From DTU052 sp050951725 (GTDB lineage: Bacteria > Bacillota > Syntrophomonadia > Syntrophomonadales > DTU052), in the NCBI GenBank assembly GCA_050951725.1, contig JBMNJO010000024.1, positions 310,001 to 374,000 of the forward strand: a stretch of DNA of 64,000 nucleotides, in the 5' to 3' direction. Positions 42,234-50,219 of this stretch are shown here, in pieces; the stretch's first letter is position 1; every line of letters starts with the position of its first letter. A program made the position numbers and the translations under genes. The notes under the pieces are model-generated. The model was not told the origin of the DNA, ran no database searches, and was given only the letters and a program-made list of their open reading frames with translations.

Positions 42234-43181
42234 ATGCTTGAAATTGAAAAGCCTAGGATAGAGTGTGTTGAAAAGGATACGGATACCCATTATGCCAAGT
42301 TTGTGATCGAACCGCTGGAAAGAGGCTATGGGATTACCTTGGGTAATTCACTGCGCCGGGTACTCATGTCCTCACTCCCGGGTGCAGCCATAAGTTCAAT
42401 CAAAATCGACGGCATACTACATGAGTTCTCAACCCTACCCGGGGTTATGGAAGATATCACCGAGGTAATTCTTAACCTTAAACAGGTGGTTCTGAAGTAT
42501 GAAGGTGAAGAACCCAAAATTCTGCGGCTTGAGCAGAAGGGCCAAAAGACTGTGGTGGCCGGTGATATTGAGCGGGATGCTGAGGTTGAGATTCTAAACC
42601 CGGAACTTCATATTGCCACCATGAATGATGAAGCCGAACTGGTTATGGAGTTGACTGTCGAAAGAGGCCGTGGTTACGTAAGTGCGGATCAGAAAAAGAA
42701 AGGTGACGAGGTTATCGGGGTTATTCCCATTGATTCCATCTATACCCCGATAAGAAAAGTCAACTTTACGGTGGAGAATGCGCGGGTAGGACGCATTACT
42801 GACTATGATCGCCTGATGCTTGAAGTATGGACTAATGGCAGTATTACGCCTGAAGAAGGCATTAGTCTGGCATCCAAGATTCTAGTCAACTACCTCAAAC
42901 TGTTTTCGGAAATGGACGATGGTCATACTGAAGTCGAGATACTGGTGGAAAAAGAAGAAGAGAAGAAGGACAAAATTCCGGATATGCCCATTGAGGAATT
43001 GGAGTTGTCAGTGCGGGCCTCTAACGGTCTGAAACGGGCCAGTATCAATACTGTGGGGGACCTGGTGGAGAAGACCCGTGAAGAAATGGGCAAAATCAGG
43101 AATCTGGGACAGAAATCCCTGGACGAGATCGAATCAAAGTTGAGAGAGTTGGGACTCTCATTTAAACAGCCCGAAGACTAG
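42234..43181 (+). CDS. rpoA: DNA-directed RNA polymerase subunit alpha
   Basis: Scaffold for polymerase assembly and target of activators. The N-terminal domain has FVIEPLERGYGITLGNSLRRVLMSSLPGAA. The C-terminal domain (from about residue 245) has IEELELSVRASNGLKRASINTVGDLVEKT and NLGQKSLDEIESKLRELGLSF, with helix-hairpin-helix contacts to UP elements. It is 315 residues. GAAGGAGGGTGAAAG precedes ATG 42234. Confidence 0.98.
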   Translation: MLEIEKPRIECVEKDTDTHYAKFVIEPLERGYGITLGNSLRRVLMSSLPGAAISSIKIDGILHEFSTLPGVMEDITEVILNLKQVVLKYEGEEPKILRLEQKGQKTVVAGDIERDAEVEILNPELHIATMNDEAELVMELTVERGRGYVSADQKKKGDEVIGVIPIDSIYTPIRKVNFTVENARVGRITDYDRLMLEVWTNGSITPEEGISLASKILVNYLKLFSEMDDGHTEVEILVEKEEEKKDKIPDMPIEELELSVRASNGLKRASINTVGDLVEKTREEMGKIRNLGQKSLDEIESKLRELGLSFKQPED

Positions 43182-43201
43182 CAGGGAAGGGGGAAGCACA
43201 G

Positions 43202-43543
43202 TTGGGATACAGAAGATTGGGAGTAAGAAGTGACCACAGAAGATCCTTACTTAGGAATTCAGTCACCTCGCTGCTGGCCCATGAAAAGATAACCACCACC
43301 GAAACTCGAGCCAAGGAGATCAAAAGGGTAACCGACAAGGTCATTACCCTGGGCAAAAAAGGTGATCTGCACTCCAGACGTCAGGCCTTGTCATATCTGA
43401 CGGATGAGAAAGTGGTCCGCAAGGTGTTTGATGACCTGGCCAAGAGATATGATGATAGGCCGGGCGGTTACACCCGCATCATCAAATCTGGATTCCGCAA
43501 GGGTGACGGTGCACCCATGGCGATAATTGAGTTAGTGAAGTAA
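43202..43543 (+). CDS. rplQ: 50S ribosomal protein L17
   Basis: Last ribosomal gene of the alpha cluster. It reads MGYRRLGVRSDHRRSLLRNSVTSLLAHEKITTTETRAKEIKRVTDKVITLGKKG and ends in TRIIKSGFRKGDGAPMAIIELVK. It is 113 residues from TTG 43202. The ecfA1 gene starts 2 bases after the stop. Confidence 0.97.
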   Translation: MGYRRLGVRSDHRRSLLRNSVTSLLAHEKITTTETRAKEIKRVTDKVITLGKKGDLHSRRQALSYLTDEKVVRKVFDDLAKRYDDRPGGYTRIIKSGFRKGDGAPMAIIELVK

Positions 43544-43545
43544 GG

Positions 43546-44373
43546 ATGATCGAGGTTCAAGGGGTAAGCTTTAATTACCCCGGCCTGGAATCACCCGTTC
43601 TACAAGATATTAACTTGGAGATCAGGCCAGGAGAATTCCTGGCCTTATTGGGTAGAAACGGCTCGGGTAAATCCACCCTGACCAAGCTGCTGAATGGGCT
43701 GTTGATACCATCGAACGGTAACGTAGTGGTCGATGGACTAAATACCCGTGATCCCCAAAACTTATCCAAGATTCGGCAGCAGGTAGGCCTGCTATTTTCG
43801 AACCCGGATAACCAGTTGGTAGCCGGTATAGTGGAAGAGGATGTTGCGTTCGGTCCTGAGAACCTGGGACTGCCGGCGAATGAGATCCGCGACCGGGTTA
43901 GATGGGCGTTGTCGGTGGCAGGGATGACGGATTACATCAAATACCCGCCCCACCTGCTGTCAGGGGGACAAAAACAGAGGGTGGCCATAGCGGGGATCCT
44001 GGCACTTGGCCCACGCTACATGGTCCTTGACGAACCGACTTCTATGCTTGATCCGCAGGGACGCGATGAAGTATTGCACACCCTTTTTGAGCTTAACCGG
44101 GAACAGGGTACCACGATCGTCTTGGTTACCCACTTTGTCGAGGAAGCCACCACTGCTGATCGGGTAGTAATTTTGGACCAAGGCAAGCTGGTTATGACCG
44201 GTTCACCGCTTGAGGTCCTGACCAGGACGGGTGATCTTCCTAACTGGGGTTTGGAAGCGCCGGAAATAGTCCTTTTGTGTCAGGAGTTGAGAAAGCGGGG
44301 CCACAACCTCCCCCTGGCTCTTGAGGGGAAGCAGGTAGTGAAAATGATACAACAGTTACTGGTGAGGGAATAA
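43546..44373 (+). CDS. ecfA1: ECF transporter ATPase EcfA1
   Basis: Energy-coupling ABC ATPase for vitamin and micronutrient transporters. It shows Walker A GRNGSGKST, Q-loop region SNPDNQLV, signature LSGGQKQR, Walker B YMVLDEPT and the switch VTHF. It is 275 residues. It pairs with EcfA2 and EcfT in the following genes. No substrate-binding S component is nearby, so this is the shared (group II) module that serves S proteins encoded elsewhere. Confidence 0.95.
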   Translation: MIEVQGVSFNYPGLESPVLQDINLEIRPGEFLALLGRNGSGKSTLTKLLNGLLIPSNGNVVVDGLNTRDPQNLSKIRQQVGLLFSNPDNQLVAGIVEEDVAFGPENLGLPANEIRDRVRWALSVAGMTDYIKYPPHLLSGGQKQRVAIAGILALGPRYMVLDEPTSMLDPQGRDEVLHTLFELNREQGTTIVLVTHFVEEATTADRVVILDQGKLVMTGSPLEVLTRTGDLPNWGLEAPEIVLLCQELRKRGHNLPLALEGKQVVKMIQQLLVRE

Positions 44374-44427
44374 AGAGTATATTCCCTTATAACGTTCATA
44401 GATGATTGCTCTGGATTAGGTGAAAAT

Positions 44428-45288
44428 ATGTCAATTCGGTTTTCCAAGGTAGGGTTCCGGTACGCTCGGGGGCTTCCCTGGGAAAAGATCGCTTTAAAAA
44501 ACATAAACCTGGAGATCAGAGAAGGCGAGACGCTGGGGATAATTGGGCCAACCGGTTCTGGCAAAACCACGCTTTTACAGTTGATGAATGGGATCCAGCA
44601 CCCGAGTGAGGGTCAGGTGCTTATTGATGAGGAGGACCCGGCCCGACTGCGAGGTCGGGAATTGACCAGGCTCCGGCAAAAGGTGGGCCTGGTTTTTCAG
44701 TTCCCGGAGGATCAGCTGTTTGCAAACAGTGTTTATGAAGATATCGCCTTCGGACCACGAAACCTGGGATTTAACGGTCCCGAGGTGGAAAATCGTGTCA
44801 AATGGGCGATGAATATACTGGACCTTGATTTCAGTAAGTACTCCCAGCGCCAGCCGCAAACTCTCAGCGGGGGTCAGAAGAGAAGGGTTGCTATAGCCGG
44901 GGTGCTGGCGCTCAAACCGAAGTATCTCATATTGGATGAGCCGGCAGCAGGACTCGATCCGGAAGGCAGAAGGGCTCTCCTTGCCCTGATTCATAAATTG
45001 CGCGAGGAATTGGGGATAGGGGTGGTTATGGTTTCTCATCGTGTTCAAGATATTATCGAGACGTGTGATCGGATAGCGGTTCTGGTCGCTGGCGAGATTG
45101 TAAGATCAGGTTCACCCCGGGAGATACTGCAAGCGGGAGAAGAACTGAGTGAATTGGGTTTTCGGCTGCCTCCGATGAATAAGGTCTTACATGAGCTTAA
45201 AAAATTCTTCCCTCACCTGGATACGGGACAAATAGGAGAGGCAGCCATCGCCAGGGAAATCGACCGGGCACTGAGGAATCTGTCATGA
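44428..45288 (+). CDS. ecfA2: ECF transporter ATPase EcfA2
   Basis: Second ATPase of the module. Walker A is GPTGSGKTT, the Q loop FQFPEDQLF, signature LSGGQKRR, Walker B YLILDEPAAGLDPEG and switch VSHR. It is 286 residues. The ATG at 44428 is 54 bases after ecfA1; its end overlaps ecfT by 4 bases (ATGA). The two ATPases are clearly homologous but not near-identical, as in other heterodimeric ECF modules. Confidence 0.95.
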   Translation: MSIRFSKVGFRYARGLPWEKIALKNINLEIREGETLGIIGPTGSGKTTLLQLMNGIQHPSEGQVLIDEEDPARLRGRELTRLRQKVGLVFQFPEDQLFANSVYEDIAFGPRNLGFNGPEVENRVKWAMNILDLDFSKYSQRQPQTLSGGQKRRVAIAGVLALKPKYLILDEPAAGLDPEGRRALLALIHKLREELGIGVVMVSHRVQDIIETCDRIAVLVAGEIVRSGSPREILQAGEELSELGFRLPPMNKVLHELKKFFPHLDTGQIGEAAIAREIDRALRNLS

Positions 45289-46073
45289 ATTCGTTCACCT
45301 TTGGACAATACATACCAGGCCAGTCCTTTGTTCACTCGTTGGACCCCCGTACCAAGCTTTACCTGGTAGTGGTGGCAATGGTCGCAGTCCTTGGAGTCAA
45401 CACTCTTCTGGGGGTCTTGATTACGGCATTTCTGACGGGAACCTTTATCCTGGCAGCCCGGGTACCGGTAAGGGTCTACTGGAGCGGCACCCGGCCATTA
45501 TTGATAGTGGTAGTAATCACCGCTGCCTTTCAGATCTTTTTTGTTCCTGGTGAGGTGATTTACCGGTGGTGGTTCATAACCATATCGGATGTCGGAGTAC
45601 AGATGGCTGCCTTGATGACCTATCGACTGCTTATGGTTATTGTTCTGGCCCAGCTGCTTACCTTTACTACTTCACCCCTGCAGCTGACCGATGGTCTGGA
45701 AAGGATCCTGAAACCATTCAGCAAGATAGGAATCCCCGCCCATGAGCTGGCAATGATAATGACTATCGCACTGCGGTTTATCCCGGTCTTCTTTGAAGAA
45801 GGCAATAAGATCACCAGGGCCCAGATATCTCGTGGGGCTGATTTTAGGGGAGGATGGTTAAGGAGCGCCCGCAACCTGGTGTCCATCATTGTGCCCCTTT
45901 TTGTCCGGGCCTTTCGCCGGGCGGATGAACTGGCATTAGCGATGGAAGCACGTTGTTACACTGGTGGCGAGGGACGCACCAGACTGCACGTTATGGTTAT
46001 GTCCCCTGCCGATTATGGTGTTATTACGGTGACGACCATCGTGGTATTGTTTGTAATCGTGTCGGGGCTATGA
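45285..46073 (+). CDS. ecfT: ECF transporter transmembrane subunit EcfT
   Basis: Membrane scaffold that links the two ATPases to interchangeable S components. It has about five hydrophobic segments and the two Ala-Arg-Gly-type coupling motifs (ISRGADFRGGW and MEARCYTGGEG). It is 262 residues. The FGQYIPGQSFVHSLDPRTKL beginning is typical of the family (CbiQ-like). It overlaps ecfA2 by 4 bases. Confidence 0.94.
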   Translation: MNSFTFGQYIPGQSFVHSLDPRTKLYLVVVAMVAVLGVNTLLGVLITAFLTGTFILAARVPVRVYWSGTRPLLIVVVITAAFQIFFVPGEVIYRWWFITISDVGVQMAALMTYRLLMVIVLAQLLTFTTSPLQLTDGLERILKPFSKIGIPAHELAMIMTIALRFIPVFFEEGNKITRAQISRGADFRGGWLRSARNLVSIIVPLFVRAFRRADELALAMEARCYTGGEGRTRLHVMVMSPADYGVITVTTIVVLFVIVSGL

Positions 46074-46188
46074 CAATCTCTATAGCTGTAGCAGTGGGTT
46101 TTCCGGTTCATTTCGGTACCCAGGCAACCATATCCCGAAGGCTGTGTTCGAAACTGATCATCAGACCAGGTAAAGGGGAAGATTTCAG

Positions 46189-46920
46189 ATGCGCATTAAG
46201 TTAGTGGTCGAATATGATGGGACCGGCTTCCACGGCTTTCAGAGACAACCAGGACTCAGAACAGTTGATCAGGTGTTGGAGGAGGCTATTAATAGACTGA
46301 CCAGGGAAGAGGTTCGGGTGACGGGGTCGGGGCGGACTGATGCCGGGGTGCATGCCCTGGGCCAGGTCGTAGCTTTCGATACCCAAGCTGCAATACCTCC
46401 CCACCGGTACCAGCAGGCCATCAACACCTTTTTGCCTTCTGATATTAGGGTCATTCACAGTGAAGAGGCAGCAGCTGATTTTCATCCCCGTTATCAGGCA
46501 CGATGTAAGACATATCGCTACTTGGTTTACCAGGCCAGGGAAGGGTATACCTTTTACCGCCGGTACGCTCACCAGTATACACGGAGCCTGGATCTGCTCC
46601 TGTTACAGGAAGCAACCCGCTGTATTATCGGAAAACATGATTTTAGAGGGTTTATGGCTCGAGGCAGTAATGTGCAGGAAACCGTAAGAACGGTTTTCCA
46701 GTTTACAACTGAACACAGTTTCCCATGGCTTAAGTTCGAGATTACTGGAGACGGTTTTCTCTATCGTATGGTTAGGAACCTGGTGGGTACGCTAATTGAA
46801 ATAGGAAGAGGGGCCATGAACCTGGACGAGCTCAAGGAGGTTATCGAAACAGGTGACCGGCAAAAGTGTGGACCCACCGCTCCCGCACAGGGTCTGTATC
46901 TGGTAAGGGTCGATTACTAG
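46189..46920 (+). CDS. truA: tRNA pseudouridine synthase A
   Basis: Makes pseudouridine at positions 38-40 in the anticodon stem. It shows VVEYDGTGFHGFQRQPGLRTVDQVLEEA, the catalytic aspartate in GSGRTDAGVHALGQV, and the closing GDGFLYRMVRNLVGTLIEIGRG. It is 243 residues. AAAGGGGAAGA stands before ATG 46189. In Bacillus truA also lies between ecfT and rplM. Confidence 0.97.
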   Translation: MRIKLVVEYDGTGFHGFQRQPGLRTVDQVLEEAINRLTREEVRVTGSGRTDAGVHALGQVVAFDTQAAIPPHRYQQAINTFLPSDIRVIHSEEAAADFHPRYQARCKTYRYLVYQAREGYTFYRRYAHQYTRSLDLLLLQEATRCIIGKHDFRGFMARGSNVQETVRTVFQFTTEHSFPWLKFEITGDGFLYRMVRNLVGTLIEIGRGAMNLDELKEVIETGDRQKCGPTAPAQGLYLVRVDY

Positions 46921-46998
46921 GGGCAGGCAAAAGAACCGTCCCCATGTCCGCCCCGAGAGGGAGAGTTTCCAAGCTTGCGCTAAAGAATTAGGTATCTA

Positions 46999-47031
46999 TT
47001 GACAATCAAAGATTGAAACTGTAACATTAAT
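46999..47031 (+). promoter_or_regulatory. Probable promoter of rplM-rpsI
   Basis: TTGACA at 46999-47004, a 17-base spacer, TAACATTAAT at 47022-47031. The same ten bases and spacing occur upstream of rpoB (16375-16407). Confidence 0.65.
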
Positions 47032-47047
47032 AAATGACGGAAAATTG

Positions 47048-47075
47048 CCTGACCCCGCCCCGTGTCAGGTGTGCT
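47048..47075 (+). promoter_or_regulatory. Possible L13 leader hairpin
   Basis: CCTGAC (47048-47053) pairs with GTCAGG (47064-47069), followed by TGTGCTAA, 20 bases before the rplM ribosome binding site. Firmicutes have a small L13 leader RNA in this position; the match is by position and general shape only. Confidence 0.4.
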
Positions 47076-47096
47076 AAATCGGTAGGAGGGAACTGC

Positions 47097-47531
47097 TTGA
47101 AAACGTTTATGGCTAAGCCACAAGACCAGGAAAGAAAATGGTATGTCATTGATGCTGCCGATCAAACACTAGGTAGACTAGCCGCTGAAATTGCAGCAAT
47201 TCTAAGAGGAAAACATAAACCAACATTCACTCCCCATGTTGACTGCGGGGATTTCGTTATAGTTGTCAATGCCGAGAAAATCAAGCTGACCGGAAACAAG
47301 CTCATCGACAAGAAATACACCTACCATACCGGGTATCCGGGTGGATTAAAACAGGTGGATTATCAGACTCTGATGAGGAAGAAGCCGGAAAGGGCATTGG
47401 AAGTAGCGGTCAAAGGTATGTTACCGCATACGAGTTTGGGTGCGCAGATGTTCAAAAAGCTCAAGGTCTATAGAGGGTCTAACCATCCTCACAAGGCCCA
47501 GCAACCAGTACAATGGGAATTGAGAGGATAG
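47097..47531 (+). CDS. rplM: 50S ribosomal protein L13
   Basis: Early-assembly large-subunit protein. TTG 47097 gives MKTFMAKPQDQERKWYVIDAADQTLGRLA, the usual start of the family, and 144 residues. GGAGGG (47083-47088) is correctly spaced. An ATG at 47034 in the same frame would sit at the transcription start and is rejected. Later motifs are FTPHVDCGDFVIVVNAEKI and MLPHTSLGAQMFKKLKVY. Confidence 0.96.
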   Translation: MKTFMAKPQDQERKWYVIDAADQTLGRLAAEIAAILRGKHKPTFTPHVDCGDFVIVVNAEKIKLTGNKLIDKKYTYHTGYPGGLKQVDYQTLMRKKPERALEVAVKGMLPHTSLGAQMFKKLKVYRGSNHPHKAQQPVQWELRG

Positions 47532-47543
47532 GGAGGTAGAGCA

Positions 47544-47939
47544 GTGACTACGAAGGTTCAATATTTAGGCACAGGAAGAAGAAAGACAGCAGTAGCCCGG
47601 GTACGTCTTTTACCCGGAGATGGAAACATTGCTATCAATGGTAAGTCATTCGAGACTTACTTCCCCAACCGAACCCTGCGGCTCATTGTTATGCAACCCC
47701 TGGTTTTAACCGAACTGGCCGGAAGATTCGACGTAATCGCCCGGGTTCATGGCGGAGGAGTATCTGGTCAGGCGGGTGCAGTAAGATTGGGCATAGCAAG
47801 GGCCCTGGTGAAATCCAATCCCGAACTTAGAAAACAGCTTCGCCGGGCCGGTTTCGTAACCCGCGACCCACGAATGAAAGAAAGAAAGAAATACGGTCTG
47901 CATAAGGCCCGTAAAGCTCCTCAATACTCCAAGCGTTAA
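47544..47939 (+). CDS. rpsI: 30S ribosomal protein S9
   Basis: Its tail touches the P-site tRNA. It reads QYLGTGRRKTAVARVRLLPGDGNIAINGK and ends RRAGFVTRDPRMKERKKYGLHKARKAPQYSKR. It is 131 residues from GTG 47544, after GGGAGGTAGAGCA. It forms a two-gene operon with rplM. Confidence 0.97.
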   Translation: MTTKVQYLGTGRRKTAVARVRLLPGDGNIAINGKSFETYFPNRTLRLIVMQPLVLTELAGRFDVIARVHGGGVSGQAGAVRLGIARALVKSNPELRKQLRRAGFVTRDPRMKERKKYGLHKARKAPQYSKR

Positions 47940-47974
47940 CTTTTAAACGCTTACTGACAATTAAAGACGCCAAT

Positions 47975-48004
47975 AAAAGGAAGGTCCCAAGGACCTTCCT
48001 TTTT
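47975..48004 (+). terminator. Terminator of rplM-rpsI
   Basis: AGGAAGGTCC (47978-47987) and GGACCTTCCT (47991-48000) form a perfect 10-bp stem with a CAA loop, extended by AAA/TTT and followed by T residues. Confidence 0.95.
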
Positions 48005-48060
48005 CGCTGAATAACCGCTCTGTTTGGTCATTCTCTGAAAAAAGAAAAATCGACTTATAT

Positions 48061-48089
48061 CTTATCGCATGAGGTAATTGTGTTATAAT
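48061..48089 (+). promoter_or_regulatory. Promoter of the cggR-glycolytic operon
   Basis: Extended -10 TGTTATAAT at 48081-48089. The -35 at 17 bases (CTTATC) is poor, as is common for extended -10 promoters. Confidence 0.65.
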
Positions 48090-48118
48090 AAATAAAAATG
48101 TGAGTCATTATTATAGTT

Positions 48119-48139
48119 GCTGGGACTGATTTGTCCAGG
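48119..48139 (+). promoter_or_regulatory. Candidate CggR operator
   Basis: CTGGGAC and GTCCAG form an imperfect dyad (48120-48138), GGGAC-5-TGTCC. The Bacillus CggR operator has GGGAC-6-TGTCC. It lies about 30 bases after the -10, downstream of the transcription start and before cggR, where the Bacillus operator also lies. Confidence 0.45.
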
Positions 48140-48169
48140 TGGGCTGGTTCAAGAGGGGGTGGAGGAGTA

Positions 48170-49195
48170 ATGGATAGGCTGATAGCCAATCTGGAAAGGC
48201 TGGTTCCTGAGGCCATGGCCGAGGCTCGACTCCGCTACCGCGTATTAAGAGAGGTATTGTACAACCAGCCGGTTGGGCGCAGGCAGATAGCTATACGTCT
48301 AGGCTGCTCTGAAAGATCAGCCCGCTCAGAGATTGCAGCGTTAAAAGAACAAGGCGCTTTGGAGATAACCCCGGGCGGAATCATGCTGACTAATCACGGT
48401 CTGGAATTGGTACATATGGTTGATGAGGTAATTCCATATCTGGATGGGCTGAATTCCTTGGCCTCTAATTTGCAGCAAAAGTTAAAGCTGGATGCGGTAA
48501 TTGTTGTGCCTGGAGATTCATATTACGACCCTTATGCCAAAAAGGATCTGGGAAGGGCGGCTGCCCGCTACCTTAAAGAGGTTCTGCCAGAGGTGAATAT
48601 TGTTGCTGTCAGCGGCGGCGCTACTCTGGCTGAGATGGGCAATGCCATCCCTCCAGGGGCAGTCAGACATGATGTCTTGGTGCTCCCGGCCCGTGGAGGA
48701 CTGGGAGAAAAGGTTGAAGAACAGGCTAACACCATCGCAGCTCACATCGCGGAGGCGATCGGCGGGCACTACCGGCTCCTGCATATTCCCGATAACCTTG
48801 ATGCGGCGACCATGAAGAGTCTCCTGGCGAATAACCAGATTGCGGAGATAGTGACACAGCTGAAAAGTTGTGATCTCTTAATCCACGGAATAGGTTCGGC
48901 TTTGGAAATGGCCAGTCGACGCGGCTTGGTTGAGGATGCCTTAAGAATACTGGAGGATCAGCAGGCGGTAGGCGAAGCCTTTCGTTACTATTTTGATGCT
49001 CGGGGGGAAATCGTTTACAGCGTAACCGGTATAGGTCTTGAGTTGTCTGACCTAAAGAACATACCAATAGTTGTAGCAGTTGCTGGAGGAAGTAACAAAG
49101 CTCGGGCCATAGAAGCGGTTTTGACCAACCGCAGACGTGGGACCCTCATTACGGATGAGGGAGCGGCCCGGGCAATTTTGGAAAGGAGGCAATGA
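48170..49195 (+). CDS. cggR: Central glycolytic genes regulator CggR
   Basis: SorC/DeoR-type repressor of the operon it heads; in Bacillus fructose-1,6-bisphosphate releases it from DNA. It has an N-terminal winged helix (VLREVLYNQPVGRRQIAIRLGCSERSARSEIAALKEQGALEI) and a sugar-binding domain (VSGGATLAEMGNAIP, DLLIHGIGSALEMASRRG, VAGGSNKARAIEAVL). ATG 48170 follows GGAGGAG (48161-48167) and gives 341 residues, the family's usual size. An in-frame TTG 13 codons upstream lies within the operator and is rejected. Confidence 0.95.
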   Translation: MDRLIANLERLVPEAMAEARLRYRVLREVLYNQPVGRRQIAIRLGCSERSARSEIAALKEQGALEITPGGIMLTNHGLELVHMVDEVIPYLDGLNSLASNLQQKLKLDAVIVVPGDSYYDPYAKKDLGRAAARYLKEVLPEVNIVAVSGGATLAEMGNAIPPGAVRHDVLVLPARGGLGEKVEEQANTIAAHIAEAIGGHYRLLHIPDNLDAATMKSLLANNQIAEIVTQLKSCDLLIHGIGSALEMASRRGLVEDALRILEDQQAVGEAFRYYFDARGEIVYSVTGIGLELSDLKNIPIVVAVAGGSNKARAIEAVLTNRRRGTLITDEGAARAILERRQ

Positions 49196-49198
49196 TTG

Positions 49199-50203
49199 AT
49201 GTTGAAGGTTGGAATCAACGGATTTGGAAGGATTGGGCGACTGGTGGCCAGGGTCATACAGGACCGGGATGATGTCCAGCTAGTGGCCGTTAATGACATA
49301 GGGGATGCCAAGACCAGTGCCCATCTGCTGAAGTATGATTCTGTGCATGGCATCTTTAACCACGCGGTTAAAGCGGAGGATGGCTACCTGCAGGTGGGGG
49401 CTGATCGAATCCGGTTTTTCTCCGAAAGAGACCCCGCCAAGATATCCTGGGGTGATGAAGGAGTGGACATTGTAATCGAGGCCACCGGAAAGTTCAGGAA
49501 ACGTAATCAGGCAGCGATCCATCTGCGCGACGGGGTAAAAAAGGTGCTGATCACTGCACCGGGCACTGACGTTGATCTTACCCTGGTTATGGGAGTAAAC
49601 AACGACAAGTATGATGCAGCCAAGCATCATGTGGTATCCAATGCATCCTGTACTACCAACTGCCTGGCACCGGTAGCCAAGGTGATCAATGACAATTTTG
49701 GTATTGTCAAAGGACTTATGACCACAATTCACTCTTATACCAATGACCAGCGAATCCTGGACCTGGAACACAGTGACCTGCGGCGGGCGCGTGCCGGCGC
49801 ACTGTCCATGATACCTACCAGCACCGGAGCCGCCAAGGCTTTAGGATTGGTTCTGCCGGAGCTATCCGGGAAACTCAATGGGATGGCCATTCGCGTTCCT
49901 ACTCCTAATGTATCAATTGTGGATCTGGTAGTGGAATTGTCCAAGTCCGCTACGGCAGAAGAAGTCAATCAGAGTTTACAGGAGGCAAGTCAAAATGCAC
50001 TGGCCGGGATCATGGAGTTTTCCGATCTGCCTCTCGTCAGCAAGGATTACAATGGCAACCCCCACTCGGCAGTGGTCGATGGACCTTTAACCATGGCCAT
50101 GGGAGATAACATGGTCAAGGTAATAGCCTGGTACGATAACGAGTGGGCATATTCCTGCAGGGTTGTAGACGCTGTCTGCTACATGGCGGCTAAAGGGTTA
50201 TAA
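49199..50203 (+). CDS. gap: Glyceraldehyde-3-phosphate dehydrogenase (NAD type)
   Basis: Oxidises glyceraldehyde 3-phosphate to 1,3-bisphosphoglycerate. It has the Rossmann start KVGINGFGRIGR, the NAD-specific VAVNDIGD, and the catalytic cysteine at about 151 in SNASCTTNCLAP. It is 334 residues. A TTG one codon before the ATG is also possible; AAAGGAGG fits both. It starts 3 bases after the cggR stop. Confidence 0.97.
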   Translation: MLKVGINGFGRIGRLVARVIQDRDDVQLVAVNDIGDAKTSAHLLKYDSVHGIFNHAVKAEDGYLQVGADRIRFFSERDPAKISWGDEGVDIVIEATGKFRKRNQAAIHLRDGVKKVLITAPGTDVDLTLVMGVNNDKYDAAKHHVVSNASCTTNCLAPVAKVINDNFGIVKGLMTTIHSYTNDQRILDLEHSDLRRARAGALSMIPTSTGAAKALGLVLPELSGKLNGMAIRVPTPNVSIVDLVVELSKSATAEEVNQSLQEASQNALAGIMEFSDLPLVSKDYNGNPHSAVVDGPLTMAMGDNMVKVIAWYDNEWAYSCRVVDAVCYMAAKGL

Positions 50204-50219
50204 CGGAGGTGCATTTCGC

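Noticed and set aside
46921..46955. Repeat remnant AAGAACCGTCCCCATGTCC after truA
   Set aside because: It resembles scattered Firmicutes repeat ends, but a single short copy is not enough to call an element here.
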